Origin: Desulfobacterales bacterium
GTDB lineage: Bacteria > Desulfobacterota > Desulfobacteria > Desulfobacterales > JAFDCJ01
Length of the DNA: 16,045 nt
Direction: 5' to 3'
Assembly (NCBI GenBank): GCA_029939875.1
Contig: JAOZSC010000012.1
Span: forward strand, 1 to 16,045
Part shown: one piece after another, positions 8,111-15,874 of the stretch
How the letters are laid out: every line of letters begins with the position of its first letter
How positions within the stretch are numbered: the stretch's first letter is position 1
The notes under the pieces: generated by a model
What the model was told of the DNA's origin: nothing
Databases searched by the model: none
Seen by the model: the letters and a program-made list of their open reading frames with translations, nothing else
Position numbers and translations under genes: made by a program

Positions 8111-8767
8111 TTACCTGGCAAGATAACCTTTTTTGACAGCTTCTTCTATCATTTCAAGCGTATACTTCCAAAGCTGTTCGGAGCCATCTTTCACAGGCCG
8201 CATGCGTGAAACCACCTGGCTGCTTTTCACCCCGTGCTGACGCCAGGACTGACCCCGGGTAAAACAATTATGCAAGAATGGCTGCAGGCGGTCCAGGGCA
8301 TTGGCAAATCTGGACTCGGGCGTTTTACGGGCTTCGAATTCATCCCATAGCGCCCGCATGGGTTGTGCCAGGTCCGGAGGCAGAATGGCAAAAATACGGT
8401 CTGCGGCACTTTCTTCGCGCTGCAGTTTGTCCCGGCGACCCTCATCGTCATAACAGTATGTATCGCCGGCATCGATTTCCACCAGGTCGTGTACCAGAAG
8501 CATTTTCATGACCCGGGAAAAATCCATCTTCGGATCGTCGGCATATTCCGACAGCAGGGGAACCATCAGGGCGATGTGCCATGAATGCTCAGCGGAATTT
8601 TCCCGCCGGGACCCGTCAACCAAAGGTGTCTGCCGCAGGATGTGCTTGAGCTTGTCGATCTCGAGAATAAATTCAACCTGTTTTTTAAAGCGACGGGATT
8701 GACTCAATACAACAGTACGGTTTAATTCGTCACCCGGCGGCCGCCTATCCGGTAAATCCTGCAGCAT
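8111..8767 (-). CDS. HD-domain hydrolase (YfbR/HDDC2-like, probable 5'-deoxynucleotidase)
   Basis: A 218-residue cytoplasmic HD-superfamily metal-dependent phosphohydrolase. The metal ligands can be read off: H61 in ENSAEHSWH, the HD pair H93-D94 in LLVHDLVEIDAGD, and D159 in NALDRLQP. The spacing, the EIDAGD after HD and the ILPPDL segment match the COG1896 group that includes E. coli YfbR and human HDDC2, which dephosphorylate deoxynucleoside 5'-monophosphates. The true substrate is not shown. The start is supported by AAGGGA 8 nt upstream. That start gives an N-terminal extension of about 25 residues before the core, longer than usual. The gene begins 25 bp after the cytochrome stop on the same strand, so the two are probably co-transcribed, though a functional link is not obvious. 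Confidence 0.87.
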   Translation of the reverse strand: MLQDLPDRRPPGDELNRTVVLSQSRRFKKQVEFILEIDKLKHILRQTPLVDGSRRENSAEHSWHIALMVPLLSEYADDPKMDFSRVMKMLLVHDLVEIDAGDTYCYDDEGRRDKLQREESAADRIFAILPPDLAQPMRALWDEFEARKTPESRFANALDRLQPFLHNCFTRGQSWRQHGVKSSQVVSRMRPVKDGSEQLWKYTLEMIEEAVKKGYLAR

Positions 8768-8792
8768 TTGATGATTCCCTTGGTTTGACCAT

Positions 8793-10298
8793 TTATTTTT
8801 TGGGCGCAGCTAATCGCCTATGCAGCTGCAGCCAGTCGCTGAGTTCCTGAATATCTTCGGACTGCTGGAAACGTCCGCCGGCAAATACGCCGTAGTCACC
8901 GCCACCGGCCATGGCCGAGGCAAAACGAATGGTGTTGGCCCGAAACAACCAGCTACCAACCCATTTTTTTTCCACCGCCTCATCAAACGGATTCCCGCCG
9001 GCACCGGGCCCTCGGGCCAACCCAAGGCGCCAAATTTCTCCCATGATGCCGGTCGCCAAGCGGGTCCTATCGTTGGTGCGCTCAATGGTGTGCTGCAAGC
9101 GCTGCCAGTAACCGTTTACCCAGGAAGCTGCGTGACAGTTCAGACAGACGGCCTGCATCTTTTTGCGGCGAACGGCCTGCTCCTGCTGCCCGATCAGGTA
9201 ATCCATGGCAAACCCGCCATCAAAATCCGTGGGCAGAGGCAGACCGTCCTTGTTGCGGATGATGGTGGTGTCGGGCTTTTGCGGGTGAGGATGAGCGTAG
9301 ATCAGCCCGTAGATACGCCATGGCAACCGGTCATTCATGCGGTGCGTGCGTTCGGAAACCACCTCGCCGTCTGTGTTGACCAGCAGGCTGATATGGCAGA
9401 CCGCGCAGGTGGGCGCGCTAAAATCACGGCCAATTATCCAGGGGACGGTCTCAAAATTCCAGGATTTGTGCATGGCTGAAAAAATGTTGCCATGCTTGCT
9501 CGCGGCGTACACCTTGAAGGCTGGTACATCGGGGCCCACGTGGCATTTTTTGCAGGTGTATGGCTTGCGGGCCATCTCGATGGAAAAGGCATGCCGGCTA
9601 TGGCAGGCCGCGCAGGAACCCAGGCTGCCGTCCGGATTCACGCGTCCCACGCCCTGGTTGGGCCAGCCCTTGATAACAGGAAATTCGAGTTCACCGGCGG
9701 CTTCCGTATCCCGGGTTTCAGTGCCGGTAACTGTCAGTCGGGTGCCGTGGCAGTAATAGCAAGCCTCAGCCCTGGTGTCGTCATCGGATTGTCCAAAGCT
9801 TATTTTGCCGTTTTTTCTGGTTTCTTTTCCAATGATGCTGCGCTGAAGTTCATGGTACAGAGCATTGTCGGCCAGATTGCTGTAAGCATGTGCCATGAGA
9901 TTTTCGCCATACTGCTCGGCTTCCTGCTCGTGACAGGTGCGACAGTCCGCCGGGGTGACCACCACATGGATATCATAGCCGTTGTGCTCGAAGGTGTCGG
10001 CATGGGCTTTGGGGCTGATCATGTGGCATTCAGCACAACCCACGGCCACCTTTTTCAGGGCAGCCGGTACGGTTTTGCTGGAAACCCTGCGCGCCAGCTC
10101 CTCAACATCCAGCGCCTGGCCGGGAGTTCTCCGCGCATGGCGGCTGTCCCGCCAGTCTTTGACGATGCCGGGATGTACCGCCGCGTGGCAGTCCAGGCAT
10201 TCGGTGGTGGCATCACTGAGCGGCACCGGAGCCCCAATTCCGACAAACGGATAAAAAGTACAGGCAAAAAGCAAACATGCAGATATGATGTTTTTCAT
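8793..10298 (-). CDS. Octaheme cytochrome c, hydroxylamine oxidoreductase family
   Basis: A secreted cytochrome of 501 residues with a signal peptide (about 1-23, basic MKN then hydrophobic, cleavage near GIGA) and exactly eight CxxCH heme sites: CLDCH (34), CAECH (88), CRTCH (119), CYYCH (180), CAACH (229), CKKCH (249), CAVCH (298) and CLNCH (385). The heme order, spacing and the HPGIVKDWRDSRHA segment after heme 1 fit hydroxylamine oxidoreductase-like octaheme proteins. Some of these oxidise hydroxylamine or hydrazine and others reduce nitrite or hydroxylamine in anaerobes. The start was moved to ATG 10296-10298, which has AGGAG 7 nt ahead, rather than an in-frame GTG 48 bp upstream that would spoil the signal peptide. 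There is no C-terminal membrane anchor, so it should be periplasmic. No quinol-oxidising partner lies beside it. Oxidative or reductive direction cannot be read from the sequence by eye. Confidence 0.9.
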   Translation of the reverse strand: MKNIISACLLFACTFYPFVGIGAPVPLSDATTECLDCHAAVHPGIVKDWRDSRHARRTPGQALDVEELARRVSSKTVPAALKKVAVGCAECHMISPKAHADTFEHNGYDIHVVVTPADCRTCHEQEAEQYGENLMAHAYSNLADNALYHELQRSIIGKETRKNGKISFGQSDDDTRAEACYYCHGTRLTVTGTETRDTEAAGELEFPVIKGWPNQGVGRVNPDGSLGSCAACHSRHAFSIEMARKPYTCKKCHVGPDVPAFKVYAASKHGNIFSAMHKSWNFETVPWIIGRDFSAPTCAVCHISLLVNTDGEVVSERTHRMNDRLPWRIYGLIYAHPHPQKPDTTIIRNKDGLPLPTDFDGGFAMDYLIGQQEQAVRRKKMQAVCLNCHAASWVNGYWQRLQHTIERTNDRTRLATGIMGEIWRLGLARGPGAGGNPFDEAVEKKWVGSWLFRANTIRFASAMAGGGDYGVFAGGRFQQSEDIQELSDWLQLHRRLAAPKK

Positions 10299-10336
10299 TT
10301 GATTCTCCTGCCGCTGACAATTTTCTTTTTTGCTGT

Positions 10337-10365
10337 TTATTAACACACGAGACGGCCATTGTCCA
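10337..10365 (-). promoter_or_regulatory. Candidate promoter for the octaheme cytochrome gene
   Basis: On the minus strand TGGACA (10360-10365, one mismatch to TTGACA) lies 17 bp from TAATAA (10337-10342, a poor -10). It falls in the 70-bp gap between the transporter stop and the cytochrome start, the right place for a cytochrome-HD hydrolase promoter. Confidence 0.3.
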
Positions 10366-10368
10366 AAG

Positions 10369-11277
10369 TTAAAGGCGCTTAAATAGGCGGCGGCGAATCC
10401 GGATGAGGCTGGCTGGGGGCGTTAAGATAAACAGGTTACCCATAAGAACGATCACGACCCCTATGGCTGCGTTTGCGGTCCAGGAGAAATCTTCGAAAAA
10501 GGTGGAAAGCACCAGCGCAATGACCGGCATCAAAAGGGTGACATAGCCCGCGTATTCGGCACCAATGCGGCCGATGAGCAGCATATAGCACCCGAAGGCC
10601 ACCACCGATCCGAAGATGGTCAAATAAAGCATCGGGGCCAGATAGCCCACCGACCAGTCCATGACCAGTTGTCCGCCGCTGCCGAAATGGAGGGCCAGAC
10701 TCAGCAGGCTGCCGTAGGCCATGCCGAAGACATTGGCCTGGGTGACGGGCACACCTGCTCTGGCGTTGCGCGCGCCCACGATATTGCCCACCGAGGCCAG
10801 ATAGGCCCCGGTCAGCGCGATGAGCATGCCGATCAGCTCCCGGGTGGCGGTAAGGGTCTCCAGTTCATCCCAGAACACCAGGCAGATGCCGGAAAGCCCC
10901 AGAATGCCGCCACAAAATGCGCGCCAGGCCACAGCCTGGCCCATAAACAATCGCAGGTTGAGGATATTCCACATCAGGATGGTGGAAAATACCACTGCCA
11001 CCAGGCCGCTGGTCAGATAGGCGGTGGCCAGATAGCTCATGCAGTAACCCAGTCCGAAGAGGGTGAATCCCTGAATGGCCATGAAAACATGATCCCGCAG
11101 GGAAAACACAAGCTTTTTATTTGTCAGCAAACAGTAAATGCAAAGAATCGAGGACGCCAGGCAGAACCGGTAGCCCACCGAAAGGATCGGCGGCACCTGG
11201 GTCAACTGAAGTTTGATGGCCAGCCAGGTCGAGCCCCAGATCAGGGCGGGCGATGCGTAAAGAATGAAGTTGAGCAT
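10369..11277 (-). CDS. EamA/DMT-family transporter (first of two)
   Basis: A 302-residue inner-membrane protein of the drug/metabolite transporter superfamily, built from two EamA repeats of five helices each (roughly 1-137 and 150-285), ten membrane segments in all. The family opening WGSTWLAIK (14-22) near the start of helix 1 is clear. Members export or import amino acids, nucleosides or other small metabolites; the substrate here cannot be told. The C-terminus ends in a basic tail (RIRRRLFKRL), probably cytoplasmic. The start ATG has no good Shine-Dalgarno. It lies 70 bp upstream of the cytochrome and 109 bp downstream of a second EamA gene, all on one strand. The two EamA proteins are clearly diverged in sequence, so this is not a recent duplication. 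Confidence 0.9.
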   Translation of the reverse strand: MLNFILYASPALIWGSTWLAIKLQLTQVPPILSVGYRFCLASSILCIYCLLTNKKLVFSLRDHVFMAIQGFTLFGLGYCMSYLATAYLTSGLVAVVFSTILMWNILNLRLFMGQAVAWRAFCGGILGLSGICLVFWDELETLTATRELIGMLIALTGAYLASVGNIVGARNARAGVPVTQANVFGMAYGSLLSLALHFGSGGQLVMDWSVGYLAPMLYLTIFGSVVAFGCYMLLIGRIGAEYAGYVTLLMPVIALVLSTFFEDFSWTANAAIGVVIVLMGNLFILTPPASLIRIRRRLFKRL

Positions 11278-11386
11278 AGCTTAAAATCGCTGACTCGTAA
11301 AAAGTTTATTGGAAACGATATTGCTTCTGTGCTGCAGCGAGCCGTTGCCGAAACAATTTCAAAGTTGCCGTGCAAATTTTACATGC

Positions 11387-12259
11387 TTATGTTGCCGGCC
11401 GGTTCGTCAGATACACCCCTGAAGACACCAGGGCCACCCCGATTAACAGGGATACCGTCAGCGATTCTTGCAAAAATATAAACGCGAGCAGGATCGCACT
11501 GATGGGAACAAAGTTGATAAACAGCCCCGCGCGGGTCGGCCCGATTTTCTGGATGCCCTGGTAGTACCACAAAAATCCCAGCACCGTTCCAAAAAATCCC
11601 AGGTAGAAGATGCATGCCCAGTTCAGCAAGGAATAGTGGATAAACCCCAGCCCGCCTTCCATAAAAGCCGGCACCGCCAGAAACACGGTTCCCACAATGG
11701 CGCTGTAAGCAACCGAACGCAACGGCGACAGGCTGGTCATCACCACCTTGCCGATCAGTGAAAATGCCACCCAGCTGGCCACGCAGCAGACAATGTAAAA
11801 CTCACCCAGGCCCAGACCGCCCCGGAAAAGTTCAAAAAAATGCCCCCGCGTGATAACAATGATTGCCCCGCTGATAGAAATCAAAATCCCGCCAACCTTC
11901 ACCACGCTCAAGCGTTCCTTGAAGAAGTATGCTGAAAACAGGGCGATCAGGATAGGATTGTTGGCGATTATTACCGAAGCTCGGCCGGCTTCGATGAGTT
12001 TGAGACCTTTAAAAAAGAAAATGTTGTATAAAAAAACCCCGGTCAGGCCGAGAAGCACAAGCGGTATGATCTGCTTTTTAGCCGGTACTGAAACTTTACC
12101 CTCGACTCTGCACACCAGAAAGATCAGAAAAAAAGAAGCTGTTAAAAATCGGAAAAAGGCGGCGGAAAATGGCCCCACGTCCTGGACCAGGCTACGTCCG
12201 GCGATAAATGTGCCGCCCCAGAAAATCATGGTCAGTATCAATTTCAGGTAAATGATCAT
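11387..12259 (-). CDS. EamA/DMT-family transporter (second of two)
   Basis: A 290-residue inner-membrane transporter of the drug/metabolite superfamily with ten predicted helices in two EamA repeats. Helix 1 carries FWGGTFIAGRSL (14-25). The second repeat contains the typical FLWYYQGIQKIGPTRAGLFIN segment (about 220-240, given here only as its start and end), and the protein ends in VALVSSGVYLTNRP. This is the common EamA form found in many Proteobacteria. The ribosome-binding site is weak: only a GGA far upstream is seen. It heads a minus-strand group with the other EamA gene and is divergent from the kinase-like membrane protein gene. Substrate is unknown. Confidence 0.9.
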   Translation of the reverse strand: MIIYLKLILTMIFWGGTFIAGRSLVQDVGPFSAAFFRFLTASFFLIFLVCRVEGKVSVPAKKQIIPLVLLGLTGVFLYNIFFFKGLKLIEAGRASVIIANNPILIALFSAYFFKERLSVVKVGGILISISGAIIVITRGHFFELFRGGLGLGEFYIVCCVASWVAFSLIGKVVMTSLSPLRSVAYSAIVGTVFLAVPAFMEGGLGFIHYSLLNWACIFYLGFFGTVLGFLWYYQGIQKIGPTRAGLFINFVPISAILLAFIFLQESLTVSLLIGVALVSSGVYLTNRPAT

Positions 12260-12353
12260 ATTTGCAATATTTGAATTGAATGGATCCTGTTTCTGCTTTA
12301 TTTTTTTAGTTGTTAAATCTCAATAAATGCTAAAAACATCAAGGAAATTGTGG

Positions 12354-12359
12354 TATCAT
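12354..12359 (+). promoter_or_regulatory. Possible extended -10 element for the kinase-like gene
   Basis: TGGTATCAT gives an extended -10 (TG-N-TATCAT) with the hexamer at 12354-12359. No -35 box is recognisable at the right distance. If used, transcription would start near 12366, just at the base of the hairpin described next. Confidence 0.25.
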
Positions 12360-12366
12360 AACATAT

Positions 12367-12401
12367 CTGGATCAGCAGTTTGCTGGATCCGGTATTTTTT
12401 T
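12367..12401 (+). terminator. Terminator-like hairpin in the leader of the kinase-like gene
   Basis: CTGGATC-AGCA pairs with TGCT-(G bulge)-GATCCGG around a GTT loop (12367-12392), about eleven pairs including one G-U. A TATTTTTTT tract follows at 12393-12401. This is the layout of an intrinsic terminator on the plus strand, ending 27 nt before the ATG at 12429. The gene upstream is on the other strand, so the only transcript it could stop is the leader of this gene. Confidence 0.5.
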
Positions 12402-12428
12402 ACCTGCAATGCGGCAAGGAACGATTTG

Positions 12429-14930
12429 ATGACCCAGGATACTGGCGTTGACGTTTACCGAAAACTGGAAGATGCGTTTACCCGCACGGCCATACACCGA
12501 CCGATGCACCTGCAGCGCTATGAAGCCGGCACCGATCTGGTCTATCATATAAAAGGAATCCGCAACCCCGGCCGGGTGAAAGTGCGTCTGGTAATTGAAA
12601 AGTTTGTCGGAGGAGGATTTGCCGGGCAGGTTTACCGGGTAAAACTGCTGGATATGGAATCTGACGAGGGCAGCATTGACGATCTTATAATCGGGCAAAC
12701 CTATGCTGTTAAAATCTTAATCCCTCCGAGCGGCTTTTCGCGGCTGTTTCGCAATGCGCTTTACTGGATTGGTTTCCAGGGCCCCTTTCAACTCCAGGTA
12801 AATCCGGCGGCCGCCCGGGCCGGCGCCCTGTGGCAAAAATTCATCCGGCAGGCTGCCGCAACCGTTTTTGGCGAAGAAACGGCCGTGGTAGACATTTACG
12901 CTACCTTTGTGGATCAACACATGGGAAGCTGCGGTGAGCTGAGCGAATGGGTGGACGGACGCACTTGGCGCCTGGAAGTCGATGATCACCTGGATCGACT
13001 CAAACGCTGGTTTAAGGGCCGAAAAGTGGATGTGCAGCAATTGGGATCCCCGGAATACCGGGCCAAGTATGAGTTCATGCGCCGGTTCGTTGCACTGCTG
13101 CATGACATCGGCGCCCATGAATTTGCCCGGCAATATGAATGGTCCACCTGGAAAAGCCAGCCCAACTGCCTGAAACGCAGCAACACCGAAGCGTTGCCAT
13201 CCGAAGGACTGACCGCCGTTGATTTCAGGGCCGGGCTGGCGTTACTGCCCTTTTTGCCCATGAGCCCGGGAGACTTCAAACTGATCATCACCGGGATTAT
13301 GCGTGCCAGTCTGGTACAGTTTGACCGCGGCAGCCTGACACGGCTCAAACAATTCACCCAGGCCCATCCGGAGGATTTTGCCGGCACGCAGACCATGCTG
13401 GAAGAGTTGGAATCCTGCGAGCGGGTTTACCGCAACTCCGTGCCCGATGTCACTCATAACCATGTTCGCCTGCTGTACAGCCGCAGGCTTTGGTCCACGA
13501 TGCTGAACAGTGCGGCTGCCGGCTGGAAGGTGCGCAATTTAATCAGTAACTCCTGCCGGCAGGTGCTGAAAAACAGCACCGCTTTGACCCTGCTGTTCGC
13601 CATGCTCGGTGTGATACCGATCGCCGGCCGTTTTATCCGGCGCATCTGGGGCCAGCCCTTCTGGCGTACCCATTATCGCACCATGCTGACCAGCAGCGAT
13701 TATCTTCGCCGGGCCGTACGGGCCAAATTTATTGAAAAAATTATCGACTGGCACCGCGCCGGCAGGATTGACGATCAAAAAGCCCTGCGCCTGCCGGAGC
13801 AGATATGGCCCTGCTGTTACCACTTGATGCTGGCCTGGCTGCCGGCGGGACTGCACCACTTTTTAACGGACGCTTCCTACGCCAGGCAGCGGCTGGAATA
13901 TATAACGTTGCGGCCGGTGCGGCTGTATTTCAACAACGCCTTGCGGGAACAGTGGCTGCGCGACATGGTCACCGAAGGAAAGGGCAACCACCTGCTTACC
14001 GATGAAGACGCGCAAACCATCCTGTCGCAAATCAAAGAGCCCTATATCCAGAAGTATCTCAAAAGCCTGGCCGTGCACGTGTGCACCTTGCCGGTCACCC
14101 AGGTGGTCTCAGTGCTGACGGCCATTTTATACGTGCTCATGCATCCCGAAATGCCACGCACCCAGGCCTACAGCATCGGCCTTGGAATCATCGCGCTGTT
14201 TCAGGTGGTGCCGATCTCCCCGGGTTCCCTGACCCGGGGCCTTTACGTTCTATACCTGGTTATCCGGGAGAAAAACTTCAAAGATTACAACATCGCCGTC
14301 TTTTTGGGGTTTTTCAAGTATATCGGTTACCTGGCCTTTCCGATCCAGATGACCTATCGCTATCCGGCCCTGGCCCGGTTCATGGCCGGCTACTGGGCCA
14401 CCGAGGCCGTGCACGTGGTACCGGTGTTCGGTGAACGCGGCGCACTGCTGGAACACAAAATATTCAACCTGTTTTACAACTGGCCGCTGACCATCCGCCG
14501 CAGGATGCAAACGCGCAGCCGGATTCGGGCGACCCAACCGCATCGCTACTGGCACATGGCGCTGTGTGCCCTGGCCGGGACGGGAATTTTTATGGTAATC
14601 GACCGCCTTTACGCCCAGTCGTCGGGCCAGCTTCCGGACCTGGAAAAAATCTGGTTTGCGGCGCTGGCAGTGCCGGCCCTGTGCGGTGTTGCGGCAACTC
14701 TGGGAGCCGGTGGAGCACCGATCTGGAAACGGATTGCGGGAGCCGCCCTATGCGGTGCGGCTATAGGGGGCTTCAGTATCGCCGGAGCACCCCTGCTGGC
14801 TCATGTTCATCCTGCAGGATGGTCCGCATTGGCGACAACCGGCGCCTGGCGGGTCTTTATCTTTGCACTGCTGGCCGTAAGCGCTGTGCTGGTCACCGAA
14901 GTCAAGCTGCCCGATGCTGAAACAGGATAA
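12429..14930 (+). CDS. Large protein: kinase-like N-terminus fused to multi-pass membrane domain
   Basis: I do not recognise a named family. The start ATG 12429 was chosen for AAGGA 8 nt ahead; an in-frame ATG at 12327 has no Shine-Dalgarno. The product has 833 residues. The N-terminal third resembles a protein-kinase fold: a glycine-rich loop KFVGGGFAGQVYRV (58-71), a VAIK-like YAVKIL with Lys95, a hinge-like GELSEWVDGRTW (169-180), SQPNCLKR with Asn246 where the catalytic loop would be, and a DFG-like AVDFRAGLAL (263-272). The usual catalytic Asp five residues before the Asn is a Trp by eye, so it may be a pseudokinase. From about 384 on there are roughly nine or ten membrane segments (384-402, 456-478, 545-571, 580-597, 620-643, 706-727, 741-761, 767-789, 804-823). 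The central part 594-693, with PISPGSLTRG and FGERGALLEH, looks strongly conserved. It converges on the DHH gene. Function unknown; possibly envelope sensing or lipid-linked chemistry. Confidence 0.85.
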   Translation: MTQDTGVDVYRKLEDAFTRTAIHRPMHLQRYEAGTDLVYHIKGIRNPGRVKVRLVIEKFVGGGFAGQVYRVKLLDMESDEGSIDDLIIGQTYAVKILIPPSGFSRLFRNALYWIGFQGPFQLQVNPAAARAGALWQKFIRQAAATVFGEETAVVDIYATFVDQHMGSCGELSEWVDGRTWRLEVDDHLDRLKRWFKGRKVDVQQLGSPEYRAKYEFMRRFVALLHDIGAHEFARQYEWSTWKSQPNCLKRSNTEALPSEGLTAVDFRAGLALLPFLPMSPGDFKLIITGIMRASLVQFDRGSLTRLKQFTQAHPEDFAGTQTMLEELESCERVYRNSVPDVTHNHVRLLYSRRLWSTMLNSAAAGWKVRNLISNSCRQVLKNSTALTLLFAMLGVIPIAGRFIRRIWGQPFWRTHYRTMLTSSDYLRRAVRAKFIEKIIDWHRAGRIDDQKALRLPEQIWPCCYHLMLAWLPAGLHHFLTDASYARQRLEYITLRPVRLYFNNALREQWLRDMVTEGKGNHLLTDEDAQTILSQIKEPYIQKYLKSLAVHVCTLPVTQVVSVLTAILYVLMHPEMPRTQAYSIGLGIIALFQVVPISPGSLTRGLYVLYLVIREKNFKDYNIAVFLGFFKYIGYLAFPIQMTYRYPALARFMAGYWATEAVHVVPVFGERGALLEHKIFNLFYNWPLTIRRRMQTRSRIRATQPHRYWHMALCALAGTGIFMVIDRLYAQSSGQLPDLEKIWFAALAVPALCGVAATLGAGGAPIWKRIAGAALCGAAIGGFSIAGAPLLAHVHPAGWSALATTGAWRVFIFALLAVSAVLVTEVKLPDAETG

Positions 14931-14954
14931 ACCTCAACGTTGCAATGTTGAGGT
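14931..14954. terminator. Bidirectional hairpin terminator
   Basis: A perfect 8-bp stem, ACCTCAAC (14931-14938) with GTTGAGGT (14947-14954), and an 8-nt loop begins directly after the stop codon of the kinase-like gene. It ends 20 bp from the stop of the convergent DHH gene. T and A runs on either side are short, but position between convergent genes supports a shared terminator. Confidence 0.55.
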
Positions 14955-14974
14955 AAAAGCAGCGTTTCTTGCGC

Positions 14975-15874
14975 TCATCGGATTTCATTGTTTTTGTTTT
15001 TCTGCAGGACATCAAGAATCTGGGGAAGGTATTCACCGGCCCTGGCGGCGGGAAAACGGGTAGAGGCCGCACCGCGATGACCGCCGCCTTCAAATTCGGC
15101 CAGCAGCAAACCAGCGTTGACCCTGCATCCGGGATTAAAAATACTGTGCCCCACATGGACCGCAATCAGCTCCCGCTTTTTATCCTCAAAACGAATCTTC
15201 AGGTGCACGACCGCCTCGGGAAACAACGAATAGATGAGAAACCGGTTGCCAGCAGGCACTTTCTCCAGATTGCGAAAATCCGTGATGGCGACATGATGCT
15301 GCACATGGGTGTAAGTCTTGAGCGCCTCGGTGTACACTTCGTTTTGCCGTACCACCTCCCGGCAGTGCTGTTTCACATCCGGATCATCCAGGACCTGCCG
15401 GATATCAAATTTTTGCAGAAGATCCACCAGTCGGTTCCAGTAAGACGGGTTTGGATCTTCGCCGTCTGAAACGGTCATCGACAGCAGTACATAATCATAT
15501 TTTTCGGGATGTTCCACTTCATCCAGGCTAAGGTCGGCCGAATCAATTTTGTCTGCGGCGGCAGCCAACTCCCGGTAGTCCCGCCCAAGTCTGCCGCGGT
15601 AATACTCGAAAACAATTCCGGCCGCCGACGGGGCGATTTTAAAAGCGCCGTTGAAGGGGCGATAAATGCGGTTGGTGTAATGATGGTCAAACCAGAGCGT
15701 ACAGCGGTCGTGGTAGGGCAGATTCGCAATGATGTCTCCTTTGCGAATTTCAACCAGCCCTCTTTGCAGGGGGTTGGGTTCTACCCATTTCACCGTTTTT
15801 TTTATCTTCAGGGCATCGGATAACAGGACGGCACAAACCACACCGTCAAAATCCGGCCGGGTCACAATCCGCAT
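14975..15874 (-). CDS. DHH/DHHA1 phosphoesterase (exopolyphosphatase-like)
   Basis: A 299-residue cytoplasmic member of the DHH phosphoesterase superfamily, which hydrolyses phosphodiester or phosphoanhydride bonds with Mn2+ (exopolyphosphatase, NrnA/RecJ-like or cyclic-dinucleotide enzymes). Motifs in order: TRPDFDG with D8 and D10 (motif I; the usual His is replaced), KGD with D47 (II), FDHH (62-65, III), ADKIDSAD (107-114, IV), and the DHHA1 substrate motif GGGHRGAAS (263-271). The start ATG has GGAG 6 nt upstream. I recall similar proteins annotated as exopolyphosphatase in sulfate-reducing bacteria, but polyphosphate, nanoRNA or a cyclic dinucleotide are all possible. It is a single gene, converging on the kinase-like membrane protein gene and with non-coding DNA upstream. 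Confidence 0.87.
   Translation of the reverse strand: MRIVTRPDFDGVVCAVLLSDALKIKKTVKWVEPNPLQRGLVEIRKGDIIANLPYHDRCTLWFDHHYTNRIYRPFNGAFKIAPSAAGIVFEYYRGRLGRDYRELAAAADKIDSADLSLDEVEHPEKYDYVLLSMTVSDGEDPNPSYWNRLVDLLQKFDIRQVLDDPDVKQHCREVVRQNEVYTEALKTYTHVQHHVAITDFRNLEKVPAGNRFLIYSLFPEAVVHLKIRFEDKKRELIAVHVGHSIFNPGCRVNAGLLLAEFEGGGHRGAASTRFPAARAGEYLPQILDVLQKNKNNEIR

Noticed and set aside
10299..10346. GTG start extending the cytochrome by 16 residues
   Set aside because: It would place a polar, charged stretch ahead of the signal peptide; the internal ATG has a strong AGGAG.
12327..12428. In-frame upstream extension of the kinase-like protein by 34 codons
   Set aside because: The ATG at 12327 has no Shine-Dalgarno, the extension runs through the terminator-like hairpin, and the ATG at 12429 has AAGGA at the right distance.
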